Positions 5,870 through 12,429 of a stretch of 12,429 nucleotides of DNA are shown here, one piece after another. The translations under genes were made by a program, and so were the position numbers. How positions within the stretch are numbered: position 1 is the first letter of the stretch; the number at the start of each line of letters is the position of its first letter. Source of the DNA: an uncultured Enterococcus sp. (GTDB lineage: Bacteria > Bacillota > Bacilli > Lactobacillales > Enterococcaceae). The notes beneath the pieces are model-generated. The model ran no database searches and had not been told where the DNA came from. It worked only from the letters and a program-made list of their open reading frames with translations. The stretch is from contig CAMJVA010000028.1 of the NCBI GenBank assembly GCA_946409145.1, positions 1 through 12,429 on the forward strand. The letters run 5' to 3'.

Positions 5870-6871
5870 GTGGAAAAAGATAGTCTTTATAACCAAGTGA
5901 ATCCTCTTGTAAGAGTGAAAGAAGGGGAACTTTTAACCAAAGCCCAGTGGGAACAAATTGAAAATGCCTCTTCACTAGACGCTCTAAGAGCAATATTAAG
6001 TTCCACGTTTTATGCTGATTTAGTGAAAGAAAAAGATTATGCTGACTATTTTATGGATGGTTTAGAAGATAAAAGAAGCGAATTTTTTTCTTGGGCCTAT
6101 GAAGTAGCTCCAGAAAAAGAATTAGTGGACATTTACACCTTGCGCTACACTTTCCATAATTTAAAAGCCTTAACTAAAGGGCAACTTACAGGGAGAAATC
6201 TGGATTATTTATATGTTCCTGATGGACGCATTGAAATGAGCGTCATGAAAAGTGCCATTGCGTCACAAAAATCTTCTCTTTTACCTGACTACTTAATGGA
6301 GGGGATTTTAGAAGTTTTAGATTACTTTGAAAAAGGTAATATTTTACAAGGGATTGATATTATTTATGATCGCCTTTATTTAACGCGCATTAAACTTCTA
6401 GCAGTGAAATTAGGTTATCCAGAGCTTTTAGAGAATGTAGAAGGGTTCATTGATTTGAGTAATATTGGCATTATGAACCGGGGAATTTTGCAAAAACAAA
6501 CGAAAACTTTTTTAAGTACTGTCTTATCTAGTTCTGGAAGTATTGAAAAAAATGCTTTCTTAAACTACGCCGGGACAAGTCAAAAAGAATTTACCGAATT
6601 TGTTTTAAATACTAAATATCATTATTTATTGGCCCCTTTAGTCAAAGATAATCATTTAGATATTCCACAATTTGCGGTGATTAAAGATAATTATTTAACC
6701 GATTTTTATTCTCGGTCAAAAACAGTTGCTTTTGGTCCTTTGCCGCTTTTAGCGTTAATTAATGCTAAAGAAGTGGAAGAAAAAAATTTGCGATTGTTTG
6801 TAGCCGGTCTGAATAATGGCTTTTCTAAAGAATTGTTAAAAGGAAGGATGCGAAAAATCAGTGGCTTATAA
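5870..6871 (+). CDS. ntpC: V-type Na+-ATPase subunit NtpC (d-type, rotor socket)
   Basis: A 333-residue, mostly helical protein of the V-ATPase C/d family. It sits as a funnel on the cytosolic face of the NtpK ring and receives the NtpD/NtpG shaft. Family features include the N-terminal NPLVRVKEGELLTKAQWEQI, a central YTLRYTFHNLKALTKGQL and the ending stretch FGPLPLLALINAKEVEEKNLRLFVAGLNNG. No signal peptide or membrane segment is present, as expected. The start is GTG at 5870 with GAGGG 6 nt upstream; no ATG or TTG lies nearby in frame. Its 3' end overlaps ntpG by 11 nt. The rotor needs only one copy per complex, and a GTG start is compatible with reduced output. Confidence 0.95.
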   Translation: MEKDSLYNQVNPLVRVKEGELLTKAQWEQIENASSLDALRAILSSTFYADLVKEKDYADYFMDGLEDKRSEFFSWAYEVAPEKELVDIYTLRYTFHNLKALTKGQLTGRNLDYLYVPDGRIEMSVMKSAIASQKSSLLPDYLMEGILEVLDYFEKGNILQGIDIIYDRLYLTRIKLLAVKLGYPELLENVEGFIDLSNIGIMNRGILQKQTKTFLSTVLSSSGSIEKNAFLNYAGTSQKEFTEFVLNTKYHYLLAPLVKDNHLDIPQFAVIKDNYLTDFYSRSKTVAFGPLPLLALINAKEVEEKNLRLFVAGLNNGFSKELLKGRMRKISGL

Positions 6872-7184
6872 AATAGGCGTTATTGGGGATAAAGAGTCTG
6901 TGTTACCCTTTCAGCTATTTGGCTTTGATGTCCGCTTTTCAAAAAGCGCTCTTTCCACTAAAGAAATTCTTACAGAAATGACCGAAAAAAATTACGGTAT
7001 CATTTACTTAACGGAATTAGAAGCCAAAAAAATTCCAGATATTTTAGCCAAATACCAAGAAAAAATGACTCCAGCAGTGATTTTAATTCCTAGTCATCGA
7101 GGAAGTCTTGGACTTGGGCAAAAAAATATTCAAGATAATGTGGAAAAAGCCGTGGGACAAAACATTTTAAAACCAAGGGAGTGA
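6861..7184 (+). CDS. ntpG: V-type Na+-ATPase subunit NtpG (F-type, central stalk)
   Basis: A 107-residue protein of the V-ATPase F-subunit family, a small Rossmann-like domain that packs on the NtpD coiled coil in the central shaft. Matching segments include YKIGVIGDKESVLPFQLFG at the start, NYGIIYLTEL in the middle, and TPAVILIPSHRGSLGLG followed by VEKAVGQNIL near the end. The start is GTG at 6861, overlapping the ntpC stop. The nearest Shine-Dalgarno (AGGAAGG at 6841-6847) is rather far upstream, so initiation may depend on ribosomes terminating on ntpC. The ATG at 6848 is out of frame. The stop overlaps a GTG at 7181 once the ntpA frame is considered. Confidence 0.94.
   Translation: MAYKIGVIGDKESVLPFQLFGFDVRFSKSALSTKEILTEMTEKNYGIIYLTELEAKKIPDILAKYQEKMTPAVILIPSHRGSLGLGQKNIQDNVEKAVGQNILKPRE
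7176..7181 (+). promoter_or_regulatory. ribosome binding site that places the ntpA start at TTG 7190
   Basis: AGGGAG at 7176-7181 lies 8 nt before TTG 7190. A GTG in the same frame at 7181 overlaps this site and therefore could not be served by it. The TTG start also aligns with the E. hirae NtpA N-terminus. Confidence 0.8.
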
Positions 7185-7189
7185 CAAGT

Positions 7190-8971
7190 TTGCAAGAAGG
7201 AATTATTACGAAAGTATCAGGTCCTCTGGTCTTAGCGAAAAATATGTCCAGTGCGGCTATTCAAGATATGTGTTTAGTAGGAAATATGGGAGTTATTGGA
7301 GAAATTATTGAAATGAGAGGTGACGTTGCCTCCATTCAAGTGTATGAAGAAACCTCTGGAATTGGTCCAGGAGAAAAAGTAATTTCCACAGGAGAAGCTT
7401 TATCAGTAGAATTAGGACCTGGGATTGTTTCCCAAATGTTTGATGGGATTCAACGTCCTTTAGATACGATTATGGCAGACACCAAAAGTAATTTCTTAGC
7501 TCGGGGAATTCAAGTGTCTCCTTTAAACAAAGAAAAAAAATGGCATTTTGTTCCAACAAAAGAAGTTGGGCAAAGTGTTCAAGCAGGGGATGTTTTAGGT
7601 TATGTGGATGAAACCCCTGCTGTGCGCCATAAAATTATGGTTCCTTTTGGTGTGAAAGGAGACCTCGTTACTATTTTTGAAGGAGATTTTACTTTAGAAG
7701 ACACGGTGTATTCTTTAACTCATGAAGGTGTCGTAAAAGAATTTACTATGCTGCAAAAATGGCCCGTTAGACGCGGTCGTCCAGTAAAAGAAAAATTAAA
7801 TCCTAATCAACCTATGTTTACAGGACAACGAGTGATTGATACATTTTTCCCTGTAACGAAAGGAGGGGCTGCAGCCGTTCCTGGACCTTTTGGAGCAGGA
7901 AAAACAGTCGTGCAACACCAAATTGCTAAGTGGGCAGATGTGGATTTAGTAGTTTATGTAGGGTGTGGTGAACGAGGAAATGAAATGACCGATGTGTTAA
8001 ATGAATTTCCAGAAATTATTGATCCGAAAACAGGACGTTCTTTAATGGAGCGAACGATTTTAATTGCCAATACTTCTAATATGCCAGTAGCTGCTAGAGA
8101 AGCGTCTATTTATACAGGAATTACTATTGCCGAATATTTCCGTGACATGGGCTATTCAGTGGCGATTATGGCCGATTCTACTTCTCGTTGGGCGGAGGCT
8201 TTAAGAGAAATGTCTGGGCGATTAGAAGAAATGCCAGGAGATGAAGGTTATCCTGCTTACTTAGGAAGTCGTTTAGCAGAATATTATGAAAGAGCTGGAC
8301 GAGTGGTTGCTTTAGGTGAAGATAATCGAGAAGGGAGTATTACGGCAATTTCTGCCGTTTCTCCATCTGGAGGAGATATGTCAGAGCCAGTGACTCAAAA
8401 CACCCAACGAGTGGTTAAAGTTTTTTGGGCGTTAGATTCTTCCTTAGCTCAAAAAAGACATTTTCCATCCATTAACTGGTTGCAGAGTTATTCATTATAC
8501 TTAAGTGAAGTGGGACAATTTTTAGATCGAAAATTACAAAGTCATTGGAGTAATTTAACGAAAGAAGCCATGTCTTTACTACAAAAAGAAGCCCAACTAG
8601 ATGAAATCGTTCGCCTTGTGGGAGTGGACTCTTTATCAGATGATGACCGTTTAACCTTAGAAGTAACCAAGATGATTCGTGAAGATTATCTGCAACAAAA
8701 TGCCTTTGACGAAGTGGACACCTACACTTCTTCTGAAAAACAATTAAAAATGTTAACCTTAATTTTAACTTTTTATGATGAAGGGCTACACGCTTTATCT
8801 TTAGGCGCTTATTTTGGGGATATTATGAAAAACACTGGAGATTTAAGAGATAAAATCGGCCGAATGAAATTTATTCCTGAAAGTGAATTAGAAAAAATTG
8901 ATACGATGATTTTAAACATGAAAGCCACAATGCAAAATATTTTGCAAAAAGGGGGAATGAACGATGCTTAA
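7190..8971 (+). CDS. ntpA: V-type Na+-ATPase catalytic subunit NtpA
   Basis: The catalytic A subunit; three copies alternate with NtpB in the cytosolic head and hydrolyse ATP. With a TTG start at 7190 the protein is 593 residues, the length I recall for E. hirae NtpA. The landmarks then fall at the published E. hirae numbers: Walker A GPFGAGKT with K238 and T239, and GERGNE with E261 and R262. Order of parts: N-terminal beta barrel (about 1-70), the A-subunit-specific bulge domain (about 115-185), nucleotide-binding core (about 200-435, including MADSTSRWAEALREMSGRLEEMPGDEG), then a C-terminal helical bundle. A GTG at 7181 would add three residues but lacks a usable ribosome site. The 3' end overlaps ntpB by 8 nt. 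A TTG start for a three-copy subunit is unusual. Confidence 0.98.
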   Translation: MQEGIITKVSGPLVLAKNMSSAAIQDMCLVGNMGVIGEIIEMRGDVASIQVYEETSGIGPGEKVISTGEALSVELGPGIVSQMFDGIQRPLDTIMADTKSNFLARGIQVSPLNKEKKWHFVPTKEVGQSVQAGDVLGYVDETPAVRHKIMVPFGVKGDLVTIFEGDFTLEDTVYSLTHEGVVKEFTMLQKWPVRRGRPVKEKLNPNQPMFTGQRVIDTFFPVTKGGAAAVPGPFGAGKTVVQHQIAKWADVDLVVYVGCGERGNEMTDVLNEFPEIIDPKTGRSLMERTILIANTSNMPVAAREASIYTGITIAEYFRDMGYSVAIMADSTSRWAEALREMSGRLEEMPGDEGYPAYLGSRLAEYYERAGRVVALGEDNREGSITAISAVSPSGGDMSEPVTQNTQRVVKVFWALDSSLAQKRHFPSINWLQSYSLYLSEVGQFLDRKLQSHWSNLTKEAMSLLQKEAQLDEIVRLVGVDSLSDDDRLTLEVTKMIREDYLQQNAFDEVDTYTSSEKQLKMLTLILTFYDEGLHALSLGAYFGDIMKNTGDLRDKIGRMKFIPESELEKIDTMILNMKATMQNILQKGGMNDA

Positions 8972-10337
8972 GGAATATCGGACGATTGGTGAGGTCGTTG
9001 GCCCTTTAATGTTGGTGGATAAAGTGACAGGTGTAAAATATGAAGAACTCATTGAAGTGCGCATGTCTAATGGAGAATTACGCCGAGGACAAGTTTTAGA
9101 AATTCAAGAGGACAAAGCGTTAGTACAAGTCTTTGAAGGAACGTCTGGGATTAATTTAAAAGATTCCAAGGTGCGCTTTTTAGGGCATCCATTAGAACTT
9201 GGGGTATCTTTAGATATGATGGGGAGAATTTTTGATGGTTTAGGCCGGCCAAAAGATAATGGTCCAGCTATTTTACCAGAGAAAAAAATGGACGTTAATG
9301 GTGAAGTTATTAATCCAGTGGCTAGAGATTATCCAGATGAATTTATTCAAACAGGTATTTCAACTATTGATCAATTAAATACTTTAGTAAGAGGACAAAA
9401 ATTACCAGTGTTTTCTGGCTCGGGTTTGCCTCATAAAGAATTAGCCGCACAAATTGCCCGACAAGCGACGGTTTTAAATTCTAACGAAGATTTTGCCGTA
9501 GTCTTTGCGGCAATTGGAATTACTTTTGAAGAAGCGGAATTTTTCATGGAAGATTTTCGCAAAACAGGGGCCATTGATCGCTCTGTTTTATTTATGAACT
9601 TAGCCAATGATCCAGCCATTGAAAGAATTGCCACACCAAAAATGGCCTTAACTTGTGCAGAGTACTTAGCTTATGAAAAAGGAATGCATGTGTTAGTCAT
9701 TATGACGGATATGACCAATTACTGTGAAGCTTTACGAGAAGTTTCTGCTGCTCGCCGGGAAGTTCCTGGACGTCGGGGGTATCCAGGTTATTTATATACT
9801 AATCTGGCTACTTTATATGAAAGAGCCGGTCGAATTCGAGGATTAAAAGGTTCAGTGACACAAATTCCAATTTTAACTATGCCAGAAGACGATAAAACCC
9901 ATCCCATTCCTGACCTTACAGGTTACATTACTGAAGGCCAAATTATTTTATCTCGGGAATTATTTAAAAGAGGAATTGAACCTCCTATTGATGTCTTACC
10001 TTCCCTTTCTCGTTTAAAAGATAAGGGAATTGGTAAAGGAAAAACAAGAGAAGATCATGCACCGACCATGAACCAAATTTTTTCCGCCTATGCCCAAGGT
10101 AAACAAGCCAAAGAATTAGCGGTTATTTTAGGAGAGTCGGCTTTATCGGAAACAGATAAAATTTATGCGAAATTTGCGGATCGTTTTGAATCGGAATATG
10201 TGAATCAAGGGTTTGAAACAAATCGAAGCATTGAACAAACCTTAGATTTAGGGTGGGAACTTTTAAGTATGTTACCAACCTCTGAGCTAAAACGGATTAA
10301 AGAAGACATGATTGAAAAATACATGAAGAAGGTGTAG
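8964..10337 (+). CDS. ntpB: V-type Na+-ATPase non-catalytic subunit NtpB
   Basis: A 457-residue B subunit that alternates with NtpA in the head. It has the same fold as NtpA but no Walker A loop: the equivalent place reads FSGSGLPHKELAAQIA, so it does not hydrolyse ATP. The arginine finger is R350 in the SLSRLKDKG segment, the same number as in E. hirae, and completes the catalytic site on the neighbouring NtpA. Other hallmarks are MTDMTNYCEALREVSAARREVPGRRGYPGY (residue range about 247-276) and ERAGRIRGLKGSVTQIPILTMPEDD. ATG 8964 has GGGGGA about 7 nt upstream within the end of ntpA. The TAG stop shares bases with the beginning of the ntpD region. Confidence 0.98.
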   Translation: MLKEYRTIGEVVGPLMLVDKVTGVKYEELIEVRMSNGELRRGQVLEIQEDKALVQVFEGTSGINLKDSKVRFLGHPLELGVSLDMMGRIFDGLGRPKDNGPAILPEKKMDVNGEVINPVARDYPDEFIQTGISTIDQLNTLVRGQKLPVFSGSGLPHKELAAQIARQATVLNSNEDFAVVFAAIGITFEEAEFFMEDFRKTGAIDRSVLFMNLANDPAIERIATPKMALTCAEYLAYEKGMHVLVIMTDMTNYCEALREVSAARREVPGRRGYPGYLYTNLATLYERAGRIRGLKGSVTQIPILTMPEDDKTHPIPDLTGYITEGQIILSRELFKRGIEPPIDVLPSLSRLKDKGIGKGKTREDHAPTMNQIFSAYAQGKQAKELAVILGESALSETDKIYAKFADRFESEYVNQGFETNRSIEQTLDLGWELLSMLPTSELKRIKEDMIEKYMKKV

Positions 10338-10339
10338 TG

Positions 10340-10972
10340 ATGGCTCGTTTAAATGTGAATCCAACTCGGATGGAATTAACCCGGTTGAAAAAACAGCTAA
10401 CCACCGCCAAACGGGGTCACAAACTTTTAAAAGATAAACAAGACGAACTCATGCGCCGATTTATTCTGATGATTAATGAAAATAATGAATTGCGGCAAAA
10501 AGTAGAAGCGACCTTAGTGAAAAGTATGGAAAATTTTGTTTTAGCTCATGTGGAAATGAATGATGATTTTATTGAGGAACTTTTTGCTGTTCCAGCAGAA
10601 GATATTTCGGTAGATATTATTGAAGATAATATTATGAGTGTGAAAGTTCCTTTAATGAATTTTGATTACGAAAAAGATGGGCTAAATCTTCCTTTAAAAT
10701 ATGGGTATTTAAATTCATCCCATGAACTGGATGTGGCTATGGAAAAAATTTCTCAAGTGTTACCTGAGTTACTTCATTTAACTGAAGTGGAAAAAACGTG
10801 TCAGCTCATGGCTTTAGAAATTGAAAAAACCAGACGCCGGGTGAATGCTTTAGAATACATGACGATTCCTCAACTGGAAGAAACCATTCATTATATTCAA
10901 ATGAAATTAGAAGAAAATGAACGGGCTAATATTACTCGTTTAATTAAAGTGAAAGACTTAGGTGGAGATTAA
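10340..10972 (+). CDS. ntpD: V-type Na+-ATPase subunit NtpD (central shaft)
   Basis: The D subunit, a long antiparallel coiled coil that is the rotating axle inside A3B3 and binds NtpG and NtpC. The N-terminal helix starts LNVNPTRMELTRLKKQL, followed by RGHKLLKDKQDELMR. The C-terminal helix holds TRRRVNALEYMTIPQLEETI and EENERANITRLIKVK. Both are strongly conserved in the family. I place the start at ATG 10340 (210 residues): GAAGGTG at 10328-10334 is 5 nt away, whereas an in-frame GTG at 10337 would be only 2 nt away and overlaps the ntpB stop. The stop codon is 5 nt before ntpJ, leaving no room for the ntpH gene reported between them in E. hirae. Confidence 0.96.
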   Translation: MARLNVNPTRMELTRLKKQLTTAKRGHKLLKDKQDELMRRFILMINENNELRQKVEATLVKSMENFVLAHVEMNDDFIEELFAVPAEDISVDIIEDNIMSVKVPLMNFDYEKDGLNLPLKYGYLNSSHELDVAMEKISQVLPELLHLTEVEKTCQLMALEIEKTRRRVNALEYMTIPQLEETIHYIQMKLEENERANITRLIKVKDLGGD

Positions 10973-10977
10973 TTCTG

Positions 10978-12330
10978 ATGAAAAGTAAAAAATTTAAAAA
11001 CAATAAATTTTCCACAGTGCAATTTATTGCCTTAGGTTTTTTAGGATTGATTTTTTTCGGAGGAATTCTTTTATCCTTTCCTTTTGCTTCAAAGGATGGA
11101 ACCTTTACTCCTTTTGTGGATAGTCTATTTACAGCAACCAGTGCCGTATGTGTTACTGGTTTAACCACAGTCAATACAGCGGCTCACTGGTCCATTTTTG
11201 GTCAAGTGATTATTATGTTTTTAATTGAAGCAGGGGGTCTCGGTTTTATGGCCGTACCTGTTTTAATCTTTTTTGTTTTAGGCAAGAAAATTCGTTTTTC
11301 AACACGCCTTATTTTAAAAGATGCTCTAAATTTAGATGATCTTTCAGGGGCAGTGGGATTAATGAAATATATTTTAAAATTATCAGTGGCCATTCAAGGA
11401 ATTGGAGCAATTTTATTAAGTTTTCAATTTATTCCTGAATTTGGTTGGCTAAAGGGAATTTTTTATAGTCTCTTTCACGCTATTTCTGCTTATTGTAACG
11501 CGGGATTTGATCTTTTAGGGGACAGTTTAGTTCCTTATCAAACAAAACCTTATGTCATGTATATTTTAAGCTTTTTAATTATTGCTGGAGGTTTTGGATT
11601 TATTGTTTGGCGGGATGTTTTAACCTATCGAAAAAATAAAAAATTATCCATTCACACTAAGCTTGCTTTAACAGTCACAGGAACTTTACTCATGGGAGGA
11701 TTTTTACTCTTTTATTTTGCCGGTTCTGTCAGTGGGGTTACGGGAAATTTAGATTTTTGGGATCGAGTGGCTAATGTTTGGTTTGCGACGGTCACCCCAA
11801 GAACGGCTGGTTTTTATTCTGTGGATTATAGTTTAATGAATCATGCAGGAATTATTTTTACTATTTTGCTTATGTTCATTGGCGGGACGTCAGGCTCTAC
11901 CGCTGGAGGGTTAAAAACCACTACTTTAGGGGTTTTATTTATTCAAATTAAATCTTTATTTGCTGGAAGAACTCGGGCAGAATATCAAGGACGGACGTTA
12001 AAAAGTCAAACGGTTTTTCGCGCCTTTTTATTTTTCTTTTTAAGTTTAAATGTGGTCATTGTTTCAACCACTATTTTAACGGTTTCTGAAAATATTCCTC
12101 AAGGATCAGGCATAGAATATGTGGTTTTTGAAGTAGTTTCGGCTTTTGCCACAGTGGGTCTGACTATGGGTCTGACCCCTCATTTAACGTTCCTTGGAAA
12201 AATTATTATTATGCTGTTAATGTATTTAGGCCGAGTGGGCATTTTCACTGTAGGTTTTTCTTTAATGAAAAAAGCCAGTCAAGTGGAAGCTAAATATAAA
12301 TATCCAGAAGATAATGTTTTAATTGGTTAA
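10978..12330 (+). CDS. ntpJ: K+ uptake transporter NtpJ (KtrII; Trk/Ktr/HKT family)
   Basis: A 450-residue integral membrane protein of the KtrB type, with four membrane-pore-membrane repeats. Each repeat carries its selectivity-filter glycine: G61 (CVTGL), G176 (CNAGF), G278 (RTAGF) and G394 (ATVGL). All four are glycine, as in K+-selective Ktr/Trk proteins. GGTSGSTAGG (302-311) and the arginine in MYLGRVG (R419, in the last helix) are also conserved. GGTGGAG at 10961-10967 inside the end of ntpD serves the ATG. In E. hirae, NtpJ is the KtrII K+ uptake system, co-transcribed with the Na+ pump but not a part of it. KtrB proteins usually need a cytosolic KtrA-type regulator; none is encoded here, so it would be elsewhere. 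Confidence 0.96.
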   Translation: MKSKKFKNNKFSTVQFIALGFLGLIFFGGILLSFPFASKDGTFTPFVDSLFTATSAVCVTGLTTVNTAAHWSIFGQVIIMFLIEAGGLGFMAVPVLIFFVLGKKIRFSTRLILKDALNLDDLSGAVGLMKYILKLSVAIQGIGAILLSFQFIPEFGWLKGIFYSLFHAISAYCNAGFDLLGDSLVPYQTKPYVMYILSFLIIAGGFGFIVWRDVLTYRKNKKLSIHTKLALTVTGTLLMGGFLLFYFAGSVSGVTGNLDFWDRVANVWFATVTPRTAGFYSVDYSLMNHAGIIFTILLMFIGGTSGSTAGGLKTTTLGVLFIQIKSLFAGRTRAEYQGRTLKSQTVFRAFLFFFLSLNVVIVSTTILTVSENIPQGSGIEYVVFEVVSAFATVGLTMGLTPHLTFLGKIIIMLLMYLGRVGIFTVGFSLMKKASQVEAKYKYPEDNVLIG

Positions 12331-12350
12331 CTTTTTTATCCTTATAATTA

Positions 12351-12392
12351 AAATACGCAAACCTCTCTTGGAGGTTTTTGCGTATTTTTTTT
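12351..12392 (+). terminator. intrinsic terminator ending the ntp operon
   Basis: The arm 12351-12365 pairs with 12371-12387 around the loop TCTTG. The stem is interrupted only by two extra T residues on the 3' side. A T-run continues to 12392. It lies 20 nt after the ntpJ stop and so closes the transcript. Confidence 0.9.
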
Positions 12393-12406
12393 ATGGAGGT
12401 GAGGAG

Positions 12407-12429
12407 ATGTTTATTGCCAAAAATGAAGA
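12407..12429 (+). CDS. 5' end of an unidentified gene (partial)
   Basis: A very strong ribosome site (GGAGGTGAGGAG, 12395-12406) is followed by ATG 12407 and the codons for MFIAKNE before the window ends. The ATG is directly adjacent to the end of this purine stretch, but its GGAGG core is about 7 nt away, a normal spacing. No promoter is visible between the terminator and this start. The gene would need read-through or a promoter overlapping the terminator. Seven residues are too few to identify it. Confidence 0.5.

Noticed and set aside
9431..9634. Minus-strand frame inside ntpB
   Set aside because: Antisense to a highly conserved part of NtpB, with no start signals.
10944..11393. Two minus-strand frames over the ntpD-ntpJ junction and the start of ntpJ
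   Set aside because: I considered them as a displaced ntpH, but they run on the wrong strand, lie against conserved NtpJ coding sequence and have no ribosome sites.
1..12429. CRISPR array, tRNA/rRNA genes, insertion sequences or prophage parts
   Set aside because: No regularly spaced repeats, tRNA-like or rRNA-like sequence, transposase or integrase frames were seen. Almost the whole window is explained by co-directional housekeeping-type genes.

Overview
The window is low-GC Gram-positive DNA: purine-rich Shine-Dalgarno sites, short intergenic gaps, A/T-rich codon use. It is dominated by an ntp operon for a Na+-translocating V-type ATPase of the Enterococcus hirae type. Gene order, subunit lengths and residue numbering match what I recall of E. 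hirae (NtpA K238 and E261, NtpB R350, NtpK E139). This suggests a Lactobacillales member in or near Enterococcaceae. The genus cannot be fixed from the sequence alone.

Layout. Positions 1-121 are the 3' end of an unidentified gene, closed by an intrinsic terminator. Positions 194-2159 are a self-contained unit: a good sigma-A-type promoter, an AKR5-like aldo/keto reductase, a second reductase of the YghZ (L-glyceraldehyde-3-phosphate reductase) type, and a strong, probably bidirectional terminator. Positions 2161-2517 hold AT-rich DNA, an extended -10 promoter and a structured leader of about 170 nt. Positions 2518-12330 are ten co-directional genes, ntpF-I-K-E-C-G-A-B-D-J, with overlaps or gaps of at most 27 nt. 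A terminator follows at 12351-12392, then the first codons of another gene.

How the genes work together. NtpA3B3 hydrolyses ATP and turns the central stalk (NtpD, NtpG, with NtpC as the socket). This rotates the NtpK proteolipid ring against NtpI, and peripheral stalks of NtpE/NtpF hold the stator. All five Na+ ligands of the NtpK site are present, so the pump very probably exports Na+. The last gene, ntpJ, encodes a Ktr/Trk-type K+ transporter, so one transcript couples Na+ extrusion to K+ uptake. The ntpH gene that I recall between ntpD and ntpJ in E. hirae is absent.

The most interesting element is the untranslated leader. It has a canonical terminator immediately before the ntpF ribosome site. 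An upstream 12-nt segment can pair at 11 of 12 positions with the terminator's 5' arm, making a clear antiterminator, and further upstream elements could sequester that segment. This is the design of a transcription-terminating riboswitch. A Na+-sensing riboswitch (the former DUF1646 motif) is the natural candidate by gene context, but I could not check its consensus. A 14-codon ORF with its own Shine-Dalgarno site ends exactly at the terminator arm, so leader-peptide attenuation is an alternative.
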